Positions 12,249 to 13,012 of a stretch of 13,012 bases of DNA are shown here, in pieces. This stretch comes from Nanobdellota archaeon (GTDB lineage: Archaea; Nanobdellota; Nanobdellia; Pacearchaeales; GW2011-AR1), in the NCBI GenBank assembly GCA_018816625.1, contig JAHIVR010000113.1, positions 1 to 13,012 of the forward strand, given 5' to 3'. The notes under the pieces were generated by a model. That model was not told the DNA's origin and ran no database searches. It saw only the letters and a list, made by a program, of their open reading frames with translations. A program made the position numbers and the translations under genes. Every line of letters starts with the position of its first letter. Positions within the stretch are counted from its first letter, which is position 1.

Positions 12249-12953
12249 ATGGTGAGATATGATCTATTGGGAGGTTTAAGGTTAGCTTTATCTAAGGGAG
12301 ATTCTTTGCAACAAGCCATGCAATCTTTTTATAATGCTGGATATACCAAAGAAGAAATTGAGGATGCTGCAAGAGTATTAAATACACATCCTCCACAACC
12401 ATACGCCCCATCCCCACTACAAATGCAACAACCCTCAAAAGGATTTTCTCGTGCTCCGATAAATAGGCCTTTGGCAATGCAACAAAAACCAAGGATGGCA
12501 ACACAAAAGAAAATAGTTAGGAGATTTATTAAACCCCAACCCTTTGTTCAAAACCCCAATACAACCTATAGGCCAATGAATATCCAAAGGCAATTTACTG
12601 CCCAAAAGAATATTGTGCAACCTAAACAAATACTCCCCCAAAAACAGGTAGTTCAACAAGTACAACCCCCCCAACAAAAACCAGCACAGACTTTTATTCC
12701 ACAAGGACAACTCCAGAGTATTTCTGAAGCAGTTCAGCAATCTATTCCAGACCCAGGATATGTAGCCCAACCGCCAAAACAACCACAATATCCAAAGCAA
12801 CCAGTCTCTCAGTACGGAGAATACAAAAGACCAGGAATAGACATGGTTACGGTGATTTTGGTTTTAATTTTGATTGTATTATTGGGAGTTTTAGGAGCTG
12901 TTTTCTTTTTCAAAACACAATTAGTAGAGTTTCTTAATAATTTTTTAGAATAA
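12249..12953 (+). CDS. Q/P-rich single-pass membrane protein, DPANN type
   Basis: The 234-aa protein has three parts. Residues ~1-45 form a small helical domain (LRLALSKGDSLQQAMQSFYNAGYTKEEIEDA) resembling an N-terminal helix-bundle motif frequent in DPANN membrane proteins. Residues ~48-190 are a low-complexity linker rich in Gln and Pro with scattered Lys/Arg. Residues ~196-219 form one membrane helix (VTVILVLILIVLLGVLGAVFFF) followed by a short tail. The absence of an N-terminal signal suggests the Q/P linker faces the cytoplasm with a C-terminal anchor, which is inference. No enzymatic motif is seen, and the function is unknown. The next gene starts one base after its stop (TAAAATG), so the two are probably co-transcribed. 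Confidence 0.75.
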   Translation: MVRYDLLGGLRLALSKGDSLQQAMQSFYNAGYTKEEIEDAARVLNTHPPQPYAPSPLQMQQPSKGFSRAPINRPLAMQQKPRMATQKKIVRRFIKPQPFVQNPNTTYRPMNIQRQFTAQKNIVQPKQILPQKQVVQQVQPPQQKPAQTFIPQGQLQSISEAVQQSIPDPGYVAQPPKQPQYPKQPVSQYGEYKRPGIDMVTVILVLILIVLLGVLGAVFFFKTQLVEFLNNFLE

Positions 12954-12954
12954 A

Positions 12955-13012
12955 ATGGAAATTTATTCCCCAGAAGAGGATTCTTATTTGCTTTCAAAAG
13001 TATTAAAAGAAA
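12955..13012 (+). CDS. HemK/PrmC-like methyltransferase, N-terminal fragment
   Basis: Only 19 codons are visible before the right edge: MEIYSPEEDSYLLSKVLKE. The pattern Y-x-P-x-EDS-x-LL is the characteristic start of archaeal HemK/PrmC (Mtq2-like) SAM-dependent methyltransferases, which methylate glutamine in the GGQ motif of peptide release factors. The ATG follows the preceding stop by one base. The catalytic NPPY motif lies outside the window, so the assignment rests on this short signature. Confidence 0.6.
   Translation, partial: MEIYSPEEDSYLLSKVLKE

Noticed and set aside
12292..12800. Minus-strand frames opposite the Q/P-rich gene
   Set aside because: Composition (Leu/Trp-rich) is what antisense of Gln/Pro codons gives; no TATA box or start support.

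Overview
The window looks like a low-GC archaeal chromosome, most probably from a small-genome DPANN-type lineage such as Woesearchaeota or Pacearchaeota. The evidence is a proteasome / SBDS / exosome superoperon (psmA, sdo1, rrp4, rrp41, rrp42), RNase P subunit Pop5, an archaeal RNase J, RNA polymerase subunit K, and a Q/P-rich single-pass membrane protein of a kind common in DPANN genomes. Archaeal TATA boxes recur 22-29 nt upstream of the A of the chosen start codon. This points to mostly leaderless transcripts and settles several start choices. The lineage call is inference; no rRNA gene is present.

Layout. Positions 1-640 (-) hold the N-terminal part of a membrane-anchored protein cut by the window edge. 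Positions ~700-4400 are an accessory island: an inositol monophosphatase-like enzyme (+), an IS6/IS240-like transposase (-), a GHKL ATPase translationally coupled to a STAS-like DUF4325 protein (+), a 52-aa AbrB-type DNA-binding protein (-), and an 81-aa protein of unknown function (-). Two promoter pairs in the island share sequence. The transposase and AbrB promoters carry the same 12-bp element at the same distance from the TATA box and start codon. The suhB and 81-aa gene promoters share a ~20-bp element (19/20) facing inward from the two island ends. I read the island as an AbrB-controlled mobile or accessory module with a kinase/STAS switch as cargo.

Positions 4414-10810 (-) are the housekeeping block. 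Transcribed leftward, it reads pop5, a 65-bp tandem repeat, psmA, sdo1, two tiny ORFs, rrp4, rrp41, rrp42, rpoK, a small kinase-like gene interrupted by one in-frame TAG, and eno. A diverged second copy of the enolase C-terminal coding segment lies just after the eno stop. The block links protein degradation, ribosome maturation, RNA decay, tRNA processing and transcription, and it appears to join the exosome superoperon to the rpoK-eno end of an ancestral ribosomal/RNA-polymerase cluster.

Positions 10864-13012 (+) hold RNase J, divergent from pop5 across what looks like one shared, nearly symmetric TATA box. They are followed by the Q/P-rich membrane protein and the first 19 codons of a HemK/PrmC-like methyltransferase. 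No tRNA, rRNA or CRISPR array was seen.
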